A stretch of 64,000 nt of DNA from Segetibacter sp. (GTDB lineage: Bacteria > Bacteroidota > Bacteroidia > Chitinophagales > Chitinophagaceae). The stretch is taken from the NCBI RefSeq assembly GCF_025963695.1, contig NZ_JAOQAH010000027.1:1-64000 (forward strand), written 5' to 3'. The notes below the pieces were generated by a model. It saw only the letters and a list, made by a program, of their open reading frames with translations, was not told the DNA's origin and ran no database searches. This document shows positions 6,536 through 15,711 of this stretch, piece after piece (within the stretch, counting starts at the first letter, position 1; each line of letters opens with the position of its first letter). The position numbers and the translations under genes were made by a program.

Positions 6536-9094
6536 ATGTTTAAGCAAGTTTACAGTATCTGCTTGTTTTGCGCCGCCCTTGGTGGTCTCTTCTGCTTTAT
6601 TAATCCCCGAAACTCAAATAATCCTGGTGATGAGCCTTCGCCTACGCGCTCTCCCATCGAAGAATTGGCAACTTTTCAAATTGAGCCGGGTTTACAAATT
6701 CAACTGGTAGCTTCAGAGCCTATGGTGCAGGATCCCGTGGTAACAACTTTTGATGCCGACGGCCGACTATGGGTGGTTGAAATGCGGGGTTTCATGTCCG
6801 ATATTGAGGGAACCGGCGAGAAAGAACGGGTAGGGCGGATATCAGTACTCGAGGATACAAATGGTGACGGAAAAATGGACATAAGTACAATTTACCTCGA
6901 CAGCCTCATTATGCCCCGCGCTATTGCAATTGTCCAGGGCGGAGCGTTGGTAGCTGAGAACGGTTCTCTCTGGCTCACAAAAGATGTCAATAACGATTCA
7001 AAGGCCGATACTAAAATACTCATAGACTCTACTTATGCAGGCAGTCCACTACCCGAACACGCTGGTAACGGACTTTGGCGAGGAGTAGACAATTGGTATT
7101 ATAACGCTAAGTCGCGGTTCCGGTACAAGCTTGTTGAAGGGAAATGGCAACGCGACAGCACCGAGTTCCGCGGACAGTGGGGCATCAGCCACGACAACGA
7201 AGGCCGCTTAGTTTACAATTATAACTGGTCGCAGCTTCATGCCGACCTGGTTCCTCCCAACTATTTGTCGCGAAACAAAAATCATAAACCAACAACAGGC
7301 ATTGATCATGGTTTGACTGTAGATCGTCGGGTATACCCTATCAGACCTAACCCAGCAGTAAACCGTGGTTACATTCCAGGTACACTAGACAACCAGGGAC
7401 GTTTGATTGAATTTACGGCAGCTTGCTCTCCCTTATTTTATCGTGGTATTTCCTTGCCCAAAGAATACTACGGCAACGTGTTTGTGTGTGAACCTTCAGG
7501 AAATCTTGTAAAACGAAATGTAGTAGAAGAAAACGGATTCCTTATCTCTGCCCGTGATCCGCATCCCGGCAAAGAATTTCTCGCTTCCACCGATGAGCGG
7601 TTTCGGCCAGTTCAGTTATCAACCGGACCCGATGGAGCACTGTACGTTACAGATATGTACCGGGGATTGGTGCAGCATGCTGCTTATATTACCCCATACC
7701 TGCGTGATCAAACGATGAACCGAAAATTAGTACAGCCTATCCATCGCGGACGTATCTGGAGGATTGTTCCAAAGAATTGGAAGCCCTTAAAAACAAAGAA
7801 ATTGTCTAGTGCCACCGGGGAGGAGCTGGTAAGCTACTTGTCGCATCCCGACGGTTGGTATCGGGATATGGCTCAGCGGTTACTTGTAGAGCGTAACGAT
7901 AAGAAGGTAGAATCAACCCTAACCAACCTTGCTTTAAAAGGAAAGAATAAGTTTGGCCGGTTCCATGCTTTATGGACTCTGCAAGGTTTAAACCTCGCTC
8001 AGCCTGACGTGCTTTTACAACTGGCATCCGACCCAGTTCCTATCGTACAAACAACTGCCTTGCGACTGCTTGAACCCTTTGCAACGAAGGATAAGAAAGT
8101 CCGGGTGCAGTTAGAGCAGGCTTTGATAAGGCAATGGCCCCACGCTTCCGAAAAACAAATACTACAGATCGCGCTGACTGCTCAGGTGCTAGATCCTCTG
8201 GTATCAAATCAATTATTATCGGGCATTGCCGGTAAATATGCGGGGTTTCCATTAATTCGCGATGCCATTATAAGTAGCCTCGGGGATCGGGAATTTGCCT
8301 TTTTGAAATACTTATGGAAAAATCCGGATTGGCAAAAACACCAGGCGGCAAAGGAAATTTTGTTTGAAATGTTGGCAACTGCCATCATTCACAAAAGAGA
8401 TCCATCTGAGCTCACTTCATTGCTGGCGATGATGGATGAAAAAAAACTACCCTTAAACTGGCGGCAAAAAGCGGTACTAATGGGGCTCTCTATAGGAGGT
8501 GGCAATAATTTAATGGCTGTCCGGCTGCCGACCGCTCCGGCCATACTTGTAAAACCCGCAGGTAGAATAGCATCAAACCGACTTGCAGCATTAACTAGTT
8601 TATTTGAATGGCCGGGACATGTTATCGATAAAAGTAAGCCAGGTTTGAAAAGCGTATTAAACAAAGAACAGCAGCAACTGTTTTCTCAGGGTCGGCAACA
8701 GTACCTAACTACCTGTGCTGGTTGTCACGGAACAGACGGAGCTGGCATAAAACGTTTTGCGCCACCACTTGCCGGTTCCGAATGGGTTGTGGGAGATGAA
8801 AAAAGGTTAGCCTTAATTGTCTTGCACGGCATGGAAGGAGCGGTAGAGGTGGCAGGCAAAAAGTACGACTCACCAGAAATCTTGCCAGTTATGCCCGCTC
8901 ATTCCACTATGGACGACGCCTCTATTACTGCTATTCTTACTTATATCAGAAATGAATGGGGTAATAGTGCTGGACCTATAGGCAAACGTACTGTTGGTAT
9001 CACAAGAAACACTACGCAAGGGCGGGTAGTTCCATGGAAAGCCGGAGAATTAAAAAAATATGTGCTGGAAACAAAAGCGACTGAAAGTAAATAA
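6536..9094 (+). CDS. exported propeller/HEAT/cytochrome c protein (PVC-type membrane-bound dehydrogenase family)
   Basis: This 852-residue exported protein has three parts. After a hydrophobic N-terminal signal, a beta-propeller resembling soluble sugar dehydrogenases runs from about residue 45 to 420, with DADGRLWVVEMRG- and TGPDGALYVTDMYRG-type blades. Helical HEAT-like repeats follow to about residue 700. The end is a class I cytochrome c domain with heme motif CAGCH at 727-731 and a likely axial Met in PVMPAH. This architecture is common in Planctomycetes, Verrucomicrobia and some Bacteroidota. It probably passes electrons from sugar oxidation to the respiratory chain, but that is inference. 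It lies 193 bases after the Gfo/Idh gene; a type A repeat occupies the gap. Confidence 0.85.
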   Translation: MFKQVYSICLFCAALGGLFCFINPRNSNNPGDEPSPTRSPIEELATFQIEPGLQIQLVASEPMVQDPVVTTFDADGRLWVVEMRGFMSDIEGTGEKERVGRISVLEDTNGDGKMDISTIYLDSLIMPRAIAIVQGGALVAENGSLWLTKDVNNDSKADTKILIDSTYAGSPLPEHAGNGLWRGVDNWYYNAKSRFRYKLVEGKWQRDSTEFRGQWGISHDNEGRLVYNYNWSQLHADLVPPNYLSRNKNHKPTTGIDHGLTVDRRVYPIRPNPAVNRGYIPGTLDNQGRLIEFTAACSPLFYRGISLPKEYYGNVFVCEPSGNLVKRNVVEENGFLISARDPHPGKEFLASTDERFRPVQLSTGPDGALYVTDMYRGLVQHAAYITPYLRDQTMNRKLVQPIHRGRIWRIVPKNWKPLKTKKLSSATGEELVSYLSHPDGWYRDMAQRLLVERNDKKVESTLTNLALKGKNKFGRFHALWTLQGLNLAQPDVLLQLASDPVPIVQTTALRLLEPFATKDKKVRVQLEQALIRQWPHASEKQILQIALTAQVLDPLVSNQLLSGIAGKYAGFPLIRDAIISSLGDREFAFLKYLWKNPDWQKHQAAKEILFEMLATAIIHKRDPSELTSLLAMMDEKKLPLNWRQKAVLMGLSIGGGNNLMAVRLPTAPAILVKPAGRIASNRLAALTSLFEWPGHVIDKSKPGLKSVLNKEQQQLFSQGRQQYLTTCAGCHGTDGAGIKRFAPPLAGSEWVVGDEKRLALIVLHGMEGAVEVAGKKYDSPEILPVMPAHSTMDDASITAILTYIRNEWGNSAGPIGKRTVGITRNTTQGRVVPWKAGELKKYVLETKATESK

Positions 9095-9101
9095 AACCGT
9101 T

Positions 9102-10232
9102 ATGACTATACCCAATACCATGGAAGATGACCAAAAATATTCGTTGCCGGCAACTACATATAGCGCCCCGTTATTAAACAGGCGGAACTTTCTACACAAA
9201 ACAAGCATGGGAGCTGCAGCTCTAATGTTACCAAAACTGCCGGCATTTCGGAAAGAAACCGCAATGGGTATTGTGGTGCACTCCTATGGCCTCCGCTGGA
9301 ACTCTAAGGTTGAGAGTCAGAAATATCCCGGCTTTACTAACGCGCTTGATTTAATGGAACATTGCAATAAAATAGGTGCCGGCGGTACGCAGGTGGTAGT
9401 TAGCAACTGGACAAATGATTTTGCAAAGAAAGTTCGAAGCAGCCAGGCAAAATTAGGATTGTACTTAGAAGGGTCTGTCGGTCTGCCAAAAAATGCAGCA
9501 GATGTGCCACGGTTTGAGCAGGATGTTATAAACGCCAAAGATGCGGGCATGCAGGTATTAAGAACGGTTTGCTCAAGCGGCAGGCGGTACGAAAACTACC
9601 ATTCAATGGAAGCTTTTCGGCAGCTTCAAAAAAGTGCTTTACTTTCCTTGCAACTAGCCGATCCTGTTTTACGAAAACACAAAATGAAACTGGGTGTTGA
9701 AAATCATAAAGACTGGCGGGCGCCCGAATTAGAACAGATATTGAAACAAGTCAACAGCGAATGGATAGGTGTAACGCTTGATTTTGGTAATAGTATTTCT
9801 TTGTTAGAAGACCCGATGAACGTTATTCAAACACTTGCACCTTATGCTTTTTCTACTCACGTAAAAGATATGGCGCTGGAAGAATATGCTGACGGATTTC
9901 TGTTATCAGAAGTCCCTCTCGGAAAAGGTATACTTGATCTGCCAGCCATCATTGCCGTCTGCAAAAAATACAATTCAGACGTCACTTTTAGCCTCGAAAT
10001 GATCACACGGGATCCACTCAAGATCCCTTGTTTTAAAAATGAATATTGGGAAACTTTTGCTGAAGTACCAGGTTCAGATCTTGCACGAACCATGCGCCTT
10101 GTTCGTCAGTACAAAAACAACACTCCTCTTCCGAGAATTTCCCACCTGTCTTCCGAAGAGCAATTAGCCGCCGAAGAGCAAAATATACTTGACTGTCTGG
10201 CCTATAGCAGAAATACTTTAGGGCTTAAATAG
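9102..10232 (+). CDS. Tat-exported sugar phosphate isomerase/epimerase-like TIM barrel
   Basis: I start this 376-residue protein at the ATG at 9102, just 7 bases after the previous stop. An in-frame upstream start at 9060 would overlap the cytochrome gene and displace the signal. A twin-arginine motif (NRRNFLHKTS) and hydrophobic stretch precede a TIM-barrel domain of the xylose-isomerase-like superfamily. Barrel-strand motifs seen include GVENHKDWR, DFGNS, STHVKDM and SLEMITRDP, which carry the usual metal-binding acidic and His residues. Tight coupling to the upstream gene indicates one transcript. With two other exported redox proteins it points to periplasmic handling of an oxidised sugar. 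Exact reaction unknown. Confidence 0.85.
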   Translation: MTIPNTMEDDQKYSLPATTYSAPLLNRRNFLHKTSMGAAALMLPKLPAFRKETAMGIVVHSYGLRWNSKVESQKYPGFTNALDLMEHCNKIGAGGTQVVVSNWTNDFAKKVRSSQAKLGLYLEGSVGLPKNAADVPRFEQDVINAKDAGMQVLRTVCSSGRRYENYHSMEAFRQLQKSALLSLQLADPVLRKHKMKLGVENHKDWRAPELEQILKQVNSEWIGVTLDFGNSISLLEDPMNVIQTLAPYAFSTHVKDMALEEYADGFLLSEVPLGKGILDLPAIIAVCKKYNSDVTFSLEMITRDPLKIPCFKNEYWETFAEVPGSDLARTMRLVRQYKNNTPLPRISHLSSEEQLAAEEQNILDCLAYSRNTLGLK

Positions 10233-10271
10233 TCTACTCAAATAATAATTAAATAAGTTCAACTACAATTC

Positions 10272-11057
10272 ATGAGCAAAGAGGTACTTCCGGGAATTAA
10301 ACAGTTTGATTTAAGTGGCAGATCAGCTATTGTTACAGGAGGCTCAAAAGGTCTTGGTTTAGCAATGGCGGCCGGGCTGGCCTCGGCTGGAGCGAATATA
10401 ATGTTGGTAAATCGAAACGCAGAGGAAGGAACTGTAGCCGCCGAAGAATTAAGCAGCGATTTTGGCATTAAAGCAATCTCCTTCCCTGCCGATATTACCA
10501 GCCAGGAGCAAACAGAAGCAATGGCAATGGCCGCAATAGAAATGTTCGGCAAAATCGACATCCTTATTAACAGTGCAGGCATTAATATACGCGGCCCAAT
10601 TGATGAAGTTACTCCCGAAGACTTTAGCAAGGTAATGGAAGTAAATGTCAAGGGCACCTGGCTTTGCTGCAGGGCAGTAACTCCTTATATGAAAAAAAAC
10701 AGCAGTGGCAGCATTATTAATCTCGCCAGTACATTGGGCCTCGTTGGCTTATCTAATCGCACACCTTATACTGCCAGCAAAGGGGCAGTTGTACAAATGA
10801 CGAGGGCGCTGGCATTAGAGCTCGCTCCTTTCAATATCAAGGTAAATGCTATATGCCCCGGACCGTTTTTAACCGATATGAATATTCCCATAGCAGATAC
10901 AGAAGAAGGTAAAAAATTTGTGATCGGCGCCACTGCCCTTGGCCGTTGGGCAGAACTGCGGGAGATACAGGGAGCAGCAATATTTCTGGCGAGCGATGCC
11001 GGTAGTTACATGGTAGGTTCGATGCTTACGGTCGATGGAGGTTGGACAGCACGTTAA
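10272..11057 (+). CDS. SDR-family NAD(P)-dependent oxidoreductase
   Basis: This is a 261-residue classical short-chain dehydrogenase. The cofactor loop TGGSKGLG lies at residues 22-29. It is followed by the NSAG motif, the catalytic Ser in NLASTLG, the YxxxK pair in YTASK, and a C-terminal VDGGWTAR. The overall look is closest to gluconate 5-dehydrogenase or related sugar-acid dehydrogenases. It has no signal peptide, so it acts in the cytoplasm, presumably on the product imported by the MFS transporter just downstream. It starts 39 bases after the isomerase and is very likely co-transcribed with it. Family secure, substrate inferred. Confidence 0.9.
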   Translation: MSKEVLPGIKQFDLSGRSAIVTGGSKGLGLAMAAGLASAGANIMLVNRNAEEGTVAAEELSSDFGIKAISFPADITSQEQTEAMAMAAIEMFGKIDILINSAGINIRGPIDEVTPEDFSKVMEVNVKGTWLCCRAVTPYMKKNSSGSIINLASTLGLVGLSNRTPYTASKGAVVQMTRALALELAPFNIKVNAICPGPFLTDMNIPIADTEEGKKFVIGATALGRWAELREIQGAAIFLASDAGSYMVGSMLTVDGGWTAR

Positions 11058-11111
11058 TACAGCGAAGTTTATAATATATTTTTTTGGAGCAAGCTATATT
11101 TCTACTCCAAA

Positions 11112-11135
11112 CATTGTTGCGTCGCACTCTTGTAC
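11112..11135 (-). repeat. dispersed intergenic repeat, type A copy 2
   Basis: Full-length minus-strand type A copy (GTACAAG, AGTGCGACGCAAC, AATG) between the SDR gene and the MFS transporter. An in-frame extension of the transporter would run through it, which argues for the later start at 11206. Confidence 0.85.
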
Positions 11136-11205
11136 CTTTTTTTCCCTATTCATCAAAAGACCAAAAATAATTGCGTCAGATAAATCACTAATCCCAACTA
11201 AAATA

Positions 11206-12531
11206 ATGGAACAACCAGGCGGTAAAAACAAAAAAACAAGGATTCGGTATGCGATGCTCGGCCTTGTTTTCATCAATGTAATGATCAATTATCTCGACCG
11301 CAGTAATCTTTCGGTAGCTGCGGCTTCCCTCAGTAAAGATTTGGAACTGTCAACTGTACAAATGGGATTAATTTTTTCAGCATTCGGCTGGAGCTACGCC
11401 CTATTACAAATTCCAGGTGGCTTGATAGCTGATCGGTTTGGTCCAAGAATACTGTATGCCTTTTGTTTAATTACCTGGTCTATAACTACGTTATTACAGG
11501 GATTTGCGCGAGGTTTCGTTAGCCTTTTTGGGCTTCGCCTTGCTACAGGTGCTTTCGAAGCTCCTTGTTATCCTATCAACAACCGCATTGTTACCAGCTG
11601 GTTTCCCAACCAGGAAAGAGCATCCGCAATCGCTTTATATGTATCCGGCCAGTTTATTGGTTTGGCTTTTTTTACCCCCGGTTTGGTAACTATACAATAT
11701 TATTTTGGCTGGCAGGGACTGTTTATTACTACTGGCCTGGTAGGGTTGGTTTGGGGAGTAGTTTGGTATTTCTTCTACCGCGATCCGCTACAACATAAGG
11801 GGGTCAACGCCGAAGAACTCGATTATATCGCGAAGGGCGGAGGCTTAATCTCAGGTAAAAAAAACGAACCAGACCAACCATCCATCTGGAAATGGGCGAA
11901 TATAAAACAGGTTTTTTCTACCCGCACCTTATGGGGCATATATATAGGCCAATTCTCTTTAAATGCGATGCTTTGGTTTTTTCTCACCTGGTTCCCGACA
12001 TACCTGGTTAAATACCGCGGCTTAAACTTTCTCAAATCAGGCTACCTCGCCTCCATTCCTTTCCTCGCTGCATGCGCTGGTTTACTTTTATCGGGCTTCT
12101 TATCTGACTACCTGTTACGGAAAGGAAAATCTATAGGAGTAGCCCGCAAAACACCAATTATTATCGGCCTTATCATTTCAATCAGCATTGTAGGCGCCAA
12201 TTACAGCAATGATACTTTCTCCATCATTTTTTTTATGGCGCTAGCCTTTTTTGGTGCAGGCATGGGATTAATTTCCTGGGTATTCGTTTCAATCTTATCA
12301 CCCAAACATCTGATAGGCTTAACTGGCGGTGTGTTTAATTTTATGGGCAATTTGGCTTCTATTGTAGTCCCCATTGTCATCGGCTTTTTAGTAAAAGGAG
12401 GTGACTTTAAACCCGCATTGCTGTTTATTGGAGCGATTGCACTTATCGGAGCATGTTCATATATTTTCCTGGTGGGGAAAATAGAACAAGTTACGCTAAA
12501 TGTTGACGAAGCAGAAAGCAAAGCAATGTAA
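11206..12531 (+). CDS. MFS transporter, anion:cation symporter (ACS) type
   Basis: This 441-residue protein has twelve predicted membrane helices. The ACS-family signature NYLDRSNLSVAA follows helix 1, and the loop 2-3 motif GLIADRFGPR is present. ACS members import sugar acids such as galactonate, glucarate or hexuronates by proton symport, which fits the SDR enzyme and exported oxidoreductases upstream. An open frame extends back to 11035, overlapping the SDR gene, but it crosses a dispersed repeat and adds no domain, so I use the ATG at 11206. It is the last gene of the sugar run; a convergent gene follows 61 bases later. Confidence 0.9.
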   Translation: MEQPGGKNKKTRIRYAMLGLVFINVMINYLDRSNLSVAAASLSKDLELSTVQMGLIFSAFGWSYALLQIPGGLIADRFGPRILYAFCLITWSITTLLQGFARGFVSLFGLRLATGAFEAPCYPINNRIVTSWFPNQERASAIALYVSGQFIGLAFFTPGLVTIQYYFGWQGLFITTGLVGLVWGVVWYFFYRDPLQHKGVNAEELDYIAKGGGLISGKKNEPDQPSIWKWANIKQVFSTRTLWGIYIGQFSLNAMLWFFLTWFPTYLVKYRGLNFLKSGYLASIPFLAACAGLLLSGFLSDYLLRKGKSIGVARKTPIIIGLIISISIVGANYSNDTFSIIFFMALAFFGAGMGLISWVFVSILSPKHLIGLTGGVFNFMGNLASIVVPIVIGFLVKGGDFKPALLFIGAIALIGACSYIFLVGKIEQVTLNVDEAESKAM

Positions 12532-12592
12532 GAATAACGTTGGTTGATAGGGTTCTTATTAACAGACAAAGTATAATAACAAGTTGTACGAA

Positions 12593-13828
12593 TTAATAAA
12601 CATGTATTAAAGCGGCTACCGTATATGCTATTACAGAAACTACAATTCCGTACATAAAAACGCTATAAGATACCCGCAACAACTTGTATTTATGCCCAAG
12701 CACTCTGCCTTGCCAATAGGTGTCTTTAATAAGACTTCCGTATAAAAAACTGCGGTCATCCATCATCTTCCTCATCCCATCATCATAAGATCCTAAATCC
12801 ATATTGTAAATGCTACCATAGAATAACAGGTTGACAGATTTGTTCTCAACCTGCTCTGGAGTAAAAACACCTTTAGTAGCTTTTGGCCTTGTTGCCAGGA
12901 TAGCGTAAATAATAGTGGCAACATTTGTGGCTAATAGAATAACTGTAGGAATGATCAGGTGGCTGTTTTCGTCAAGTTTTCCTAAAATAAGTCCCAGAAT
13001 TACTGATATAATGATGGAGTTGACTGAAATCATAATATGAGCTTTATTATCTGCCATCATACTAATTTTTTGACTGTTCGAGGAGGTAATCCTGAACATT
13101 GTCTCTATACCCCTTGTCGGTCTTTTATCAGCGTTGGAAGCTCTTTTATTTTTAGTGTAATTATCCAGCTCCGTTGACTCTGGTTGTGTATCATTTGTTT
13201 CCGCGATATTAGAATTGGCAAGAAACACCTTTCCAGCCTGTTTATTTTTCAGTCTAACTAAATGTTCTTCTTTCGCTCTCTTCAAAAGGGATGTACAATA
13301 ATCGGTAAGGTAAGTGTGTTCCTCAAGCATCTTTATAGTTTCTGCTCTCCATTCATGTCCTCCTATTTTAGTGCTCCTTAGCCCTTCGAGTTCCTTTTTA
13401 AGTAGTTTTTGACCTTCTTTAAAACCATCTGTTCCTAACCAAAAGGTGTTAGCATCACGAATAATTTTTTCAGGTAAGGTATCCGCACTTCCAGGTTTCC
13501 TGACAGTGGAAATGCATTTTTTAACTTCATCAATATCAGCTTCCGGTGCTCCATTACTTTTTAAAAACCGCTCTGCAAGTTCTGCACTTTTGGTTTCGTA
13601 TGCCTCTAAGATCCCTGTTAGATAACCCGCCTTATAAAACCAAGCGGTGGCACAAACAATAAAAGATGAGCGTTCATCCAGCTTATAATGTCGTGAAATT
13701 TTTTCAGCAATACATACGACTTCTTTTGCCTCTAGGTATGTATGAAAAAGCAATCGTTGATCAGCGTGCTGTTTATAGAAGGCGATAAAATGTTCTTCGA
13801 TCTTCTTTAATAGCTTATTATAATTCAT
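12593..13828 (-). CDS. degenerate HD domain fused to Pycsar-effector-type membrane domain
   Basis: In this 411-residue protein, residues 1-190 resemble an HD phosphohydrolase fold, with AEKISRHYKLDERSSFIVCATAWF and IIRDANTFWLGTDGF placed where HD proteins carry their metal ligands. The central His-Asp dyad is replaced by Y65-K66 (FYKAGY), and the upstream His pair is reduced to H29, so hydrolysis is unlikely; D125 remains. A polar linker runs to about 240. The C-terminal domain resembles the DUF5706/PycTM effector of Pycsar systems, with DNKAHIMISVNSIIISV, then helices at about 263-283, 290-312 and 387-408. In Pycsar, such effectors bind cCMP or cUMP and disrupt the membrane. No pyrimidine cyclase is adjacent, so a defence role is inference only. 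Confidence 0.75.
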   Translation of the reverse strand: MNYNKLLKKIEEHFIAFYKQHADQRLLFHTYLEAKEVVCIAEKISRHYKLDERSSFIVCATAWFYKAGYLTGILEAYETKSAELAERFLKSNGAPEADIDEVKKCISTVRKPGSADTLPEKIIRDANTFWLGTDGFKEGQKLLKKELEGLRSTKIGGHEWRAETIKMLEEHTYLTDYCTSLLKRAKEEHLVRLKNKQAGKVFLANSNIAETNDTQPESTELDNYTKNKRASNADKRPTRGIETMFRITSSNSQKISMMADNKAHIMISVNSIIISVILGLILGKLDENSHLIIPTVILLATNVATIIYAILATRPKATKGVFTPEQVENKSVNLLFYGSIYNMDLGSYDDGMRKMMDDRSFLYGSLIKDTYWQGRVLGHKYKLLRVSYSVFMYGIVVSVIAYTVAALIHVY

Positions 13829-14081
13829 ATAGTGTTAGGTATACTGTAAATACTTCTAAAGCATCCTCTAATATATTCTATTTTCCCGAACCCGATAATT
13901 CGTTGCGTTCATAAAAAACCACTTATTGAATTAAAAACTTTTTACGCGGCAAATCTTCTTTTCACTTTGAAGTGCGGGAAGGAGTTCTTATTTTAAAGGA
14001 ACCAATAACTGTAGCTTTTATTAGTAGATCTGCAATTGCGGTATTATTTATTAATACTCTTATACATCACATCTTTTTCTA

Positions 14082-15188
14082 ATGAAAATATTTTTACTAG
14101 CATTAACCTTTATAAGCTGGGCATTTCCTCGCAAAAATAGTTGCGGCCCGCGGCTAAAGTTGGAGTGGACTGCCTATCAACCTGCTAATCTAAAGGCATC
14201 AAAATTGTTTAACACAGATGAAGTTCTAAATATTAAATTAAGTGGAAGTCTTCGTGAAATCTTTAGTGATCGCGCTGAAAAGGTAAAGTATCATCCCATA
14301 AGTTTTTCTTACGCCGCCATAGATAGCAGTGAAGTAACCATTTCCGCAGAAGCTAAAACCCGTGGTCATTTCAGAAAAACGGCCGGCACTTGCCTGTATC
14401 CACCTCTTATGCTTCGTTTTGTTAAAAACGAAAAATTCAGGTCTTCAATTTTTAGTGACCAGAGTAAGCTCAAATTGGTAATGCCCTGCCAGGGAGACGA
14501 ATACGTGGTAAGAGAATGGATGGTTTACCGGTTGTATAACCTAGTTACAGCAAAAAGTTTTAGGGCACGCCTTGTGAGGGTACAGTTAGAGGATGCAAAA
14601 AAGAAAAAGAAGCCTACTCCGTTCTATGGAATTTTGTTAGAGGAAGAACAACAATTGGCTAAAAGAAATCATTCTGTATTGATTGATAAAAACTTGATAA
14701 AACCTCAGCAAATTGAGGAAACAAATTTTTTAACGATGGCGGTTTTTGAATATCTTATTGGCAATACTGACTGGTCTATTCAATACCAGCAGAACGTAAA
14801 ATTACTACTACAAGACTCAGCCGCCCTCCCTGCTGCTGTTCCCTATGATTTTGATCACTCCGGTCTTGTCAATGCACCATATGCAAAACCGGCAGAACAA
14901 CTGCAGATGTATTCTGTCGTGGAACGCCGGTACAGGGGCTATTGCATTCCCAACACAACAAGATTCGCGGAGGTCTTTTCTGTATTTAAACGTTTAAAAA
15001 AAGATATCTACAACCTTTATTCTGATTGTCCCCTACTCGATGCCGGTTATATAAAGGCAACAAAGAAATATCTTGACGAGTTCTACTCAACTATCAATAA
15101 TGGAAAGGCGATGCAGAAAGAATTTTCCTATCCGTGTGATGAAAACGGCACGGGTAATATAGTGATTAAAGGTCTGCGTAAGGACTGA
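14082..15188 (+). CDS. secreted CotH-kinase-like protein
   Basis: This 368-residue protein has an N-terminal signal peptide. The body resembles CotH-type atypical kinases. A SKLKLVMPC segment (about 128-136) is followed by REWMVYRLYN (144-153), matching the family's Lys and Glu positions. Then come a YGILLEEE strand, GNTDW (227-231), QNVKL (237-241) and PYDFDHSG (254-261), matching the catalytic Asp/Asn and metal-binding DxD. CotH kinases phosphorylate secreted proteins; substrates in Bacteroidota are unknown. The next gene converges on it with only 4 bases between the two stops. The kinase call comes from motif order, not from a search. Confidence 0.55.
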   Translation: MKIFLLALTFISWAFPRKNSCGPRLKLEWTAYQPANLKASKLFNTDEVLNIKLSGSLREIFSDRAEKVKYHPISFSYAAIDSSEVTISAEAKTRGHFRKTAGTCLYPPLMLRFVKNEKFRSSIFSDQSKLKLVMPCQGDEYVVREWMVYRLYNLVTAKSFRARLVRVQLEDAKKKKKPTPFYGILLEEEQQLAKRNHSVLIDKNLIKPQQIEETNFLTMAVFEYLIGNTDWSIQYQQNVKLLLQDSAALPAAVPYDFDHSGLVNAPYAKPAEQLQMYSVVERRYRGYCIPNTTRFAEVFSVFKRLKKDIYNLYSDCPLLDAGYIKATKKYLDEFYSTINNGKAMQKEFSYPCDENGTGNIVIKGLRKD

Positions 15189-15192
15189 TTAC

Positions 15193-15711
15193 CTATCTAT
15201 AAGGAGGAGAAGGATTCAGGTCGAATTCTATAACTTTTGTAACCGAAAGGAAGGCGGTTTCTAGTTTCGAAACCTTATTACTAAAACGATAACTTACATA
15301 GTCCATACTTTCTCCGGATTTGTTCTTATACCGCTTGGGCGTTAACACATAATTCTCGGAGCCGTCAACATTGTGATTTTTCATTGTAGCCAGATCGAGT
15401 CTGAGATAGCCCGGATCTATATTTTTTAAGGATCTTGGTTTATCAGACATCGAATCCAGCCTAATTACGTCGCCCAATTTATTTTTGTTAACGTCATAAG
15501 CGTATCCCGTCAAAATATAACTTTTACTATCCAATTTCTGAAAATAAAAATCAAAGTATGCAAATGAGGGGTATGCACTAAGGGTGTTTTTCACAGCACT
15601 CCCTTTTAAAGTTACAATGCAGTAATTGTCCCTCTCAGATTGACTAAAAGAGGTTACGAAAGAACAAATCAGAAGCATAAAAAGCAATACGGGGTTTAAT
15701 TTCTTCTTCAT
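15193..15711 (-). CDS. secreted protein of unknown function
   Basis: The 172-residue protein has a clear signal peptide (KKK followed by a hydrophobic stretch, cleavage near residue 23 after SFS). The mature part is rich in Tyr, Lys and Asp with alternating strand-like segments, suggesting a beta-rich periplasmic or surface protein. One Cys is present near the mature N-terminus (DNYCIVTLKG). No family is recognised. It faces the CotH-like gene tail to tail, with 4 bases between stop codons. Confidence 0.6.
   Translation of the reverse strand: MKKKLNPVLLFMLLICSFVTSFSQSERDNYCIVTLKGSAVKNTLSAYPSFAYFDFYFQKLDSKSYILTGYAYDVNKNKLGDVIRLDSMSDKPRSLKNIDPGYLRLDLATMKNHNVDGSENYVLTPKRYKNKSGESMDYVSYRFSNKVSKLETAFLSVTKVIEFDLNPSPPYR

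Noticed and set aside
11035..11205. Upstream extension of the MFS transporter overlapping the SDR gene
   Set aside because: The extension is encoded partly by a dispersed repeat and does not resemble MFS N-termini.
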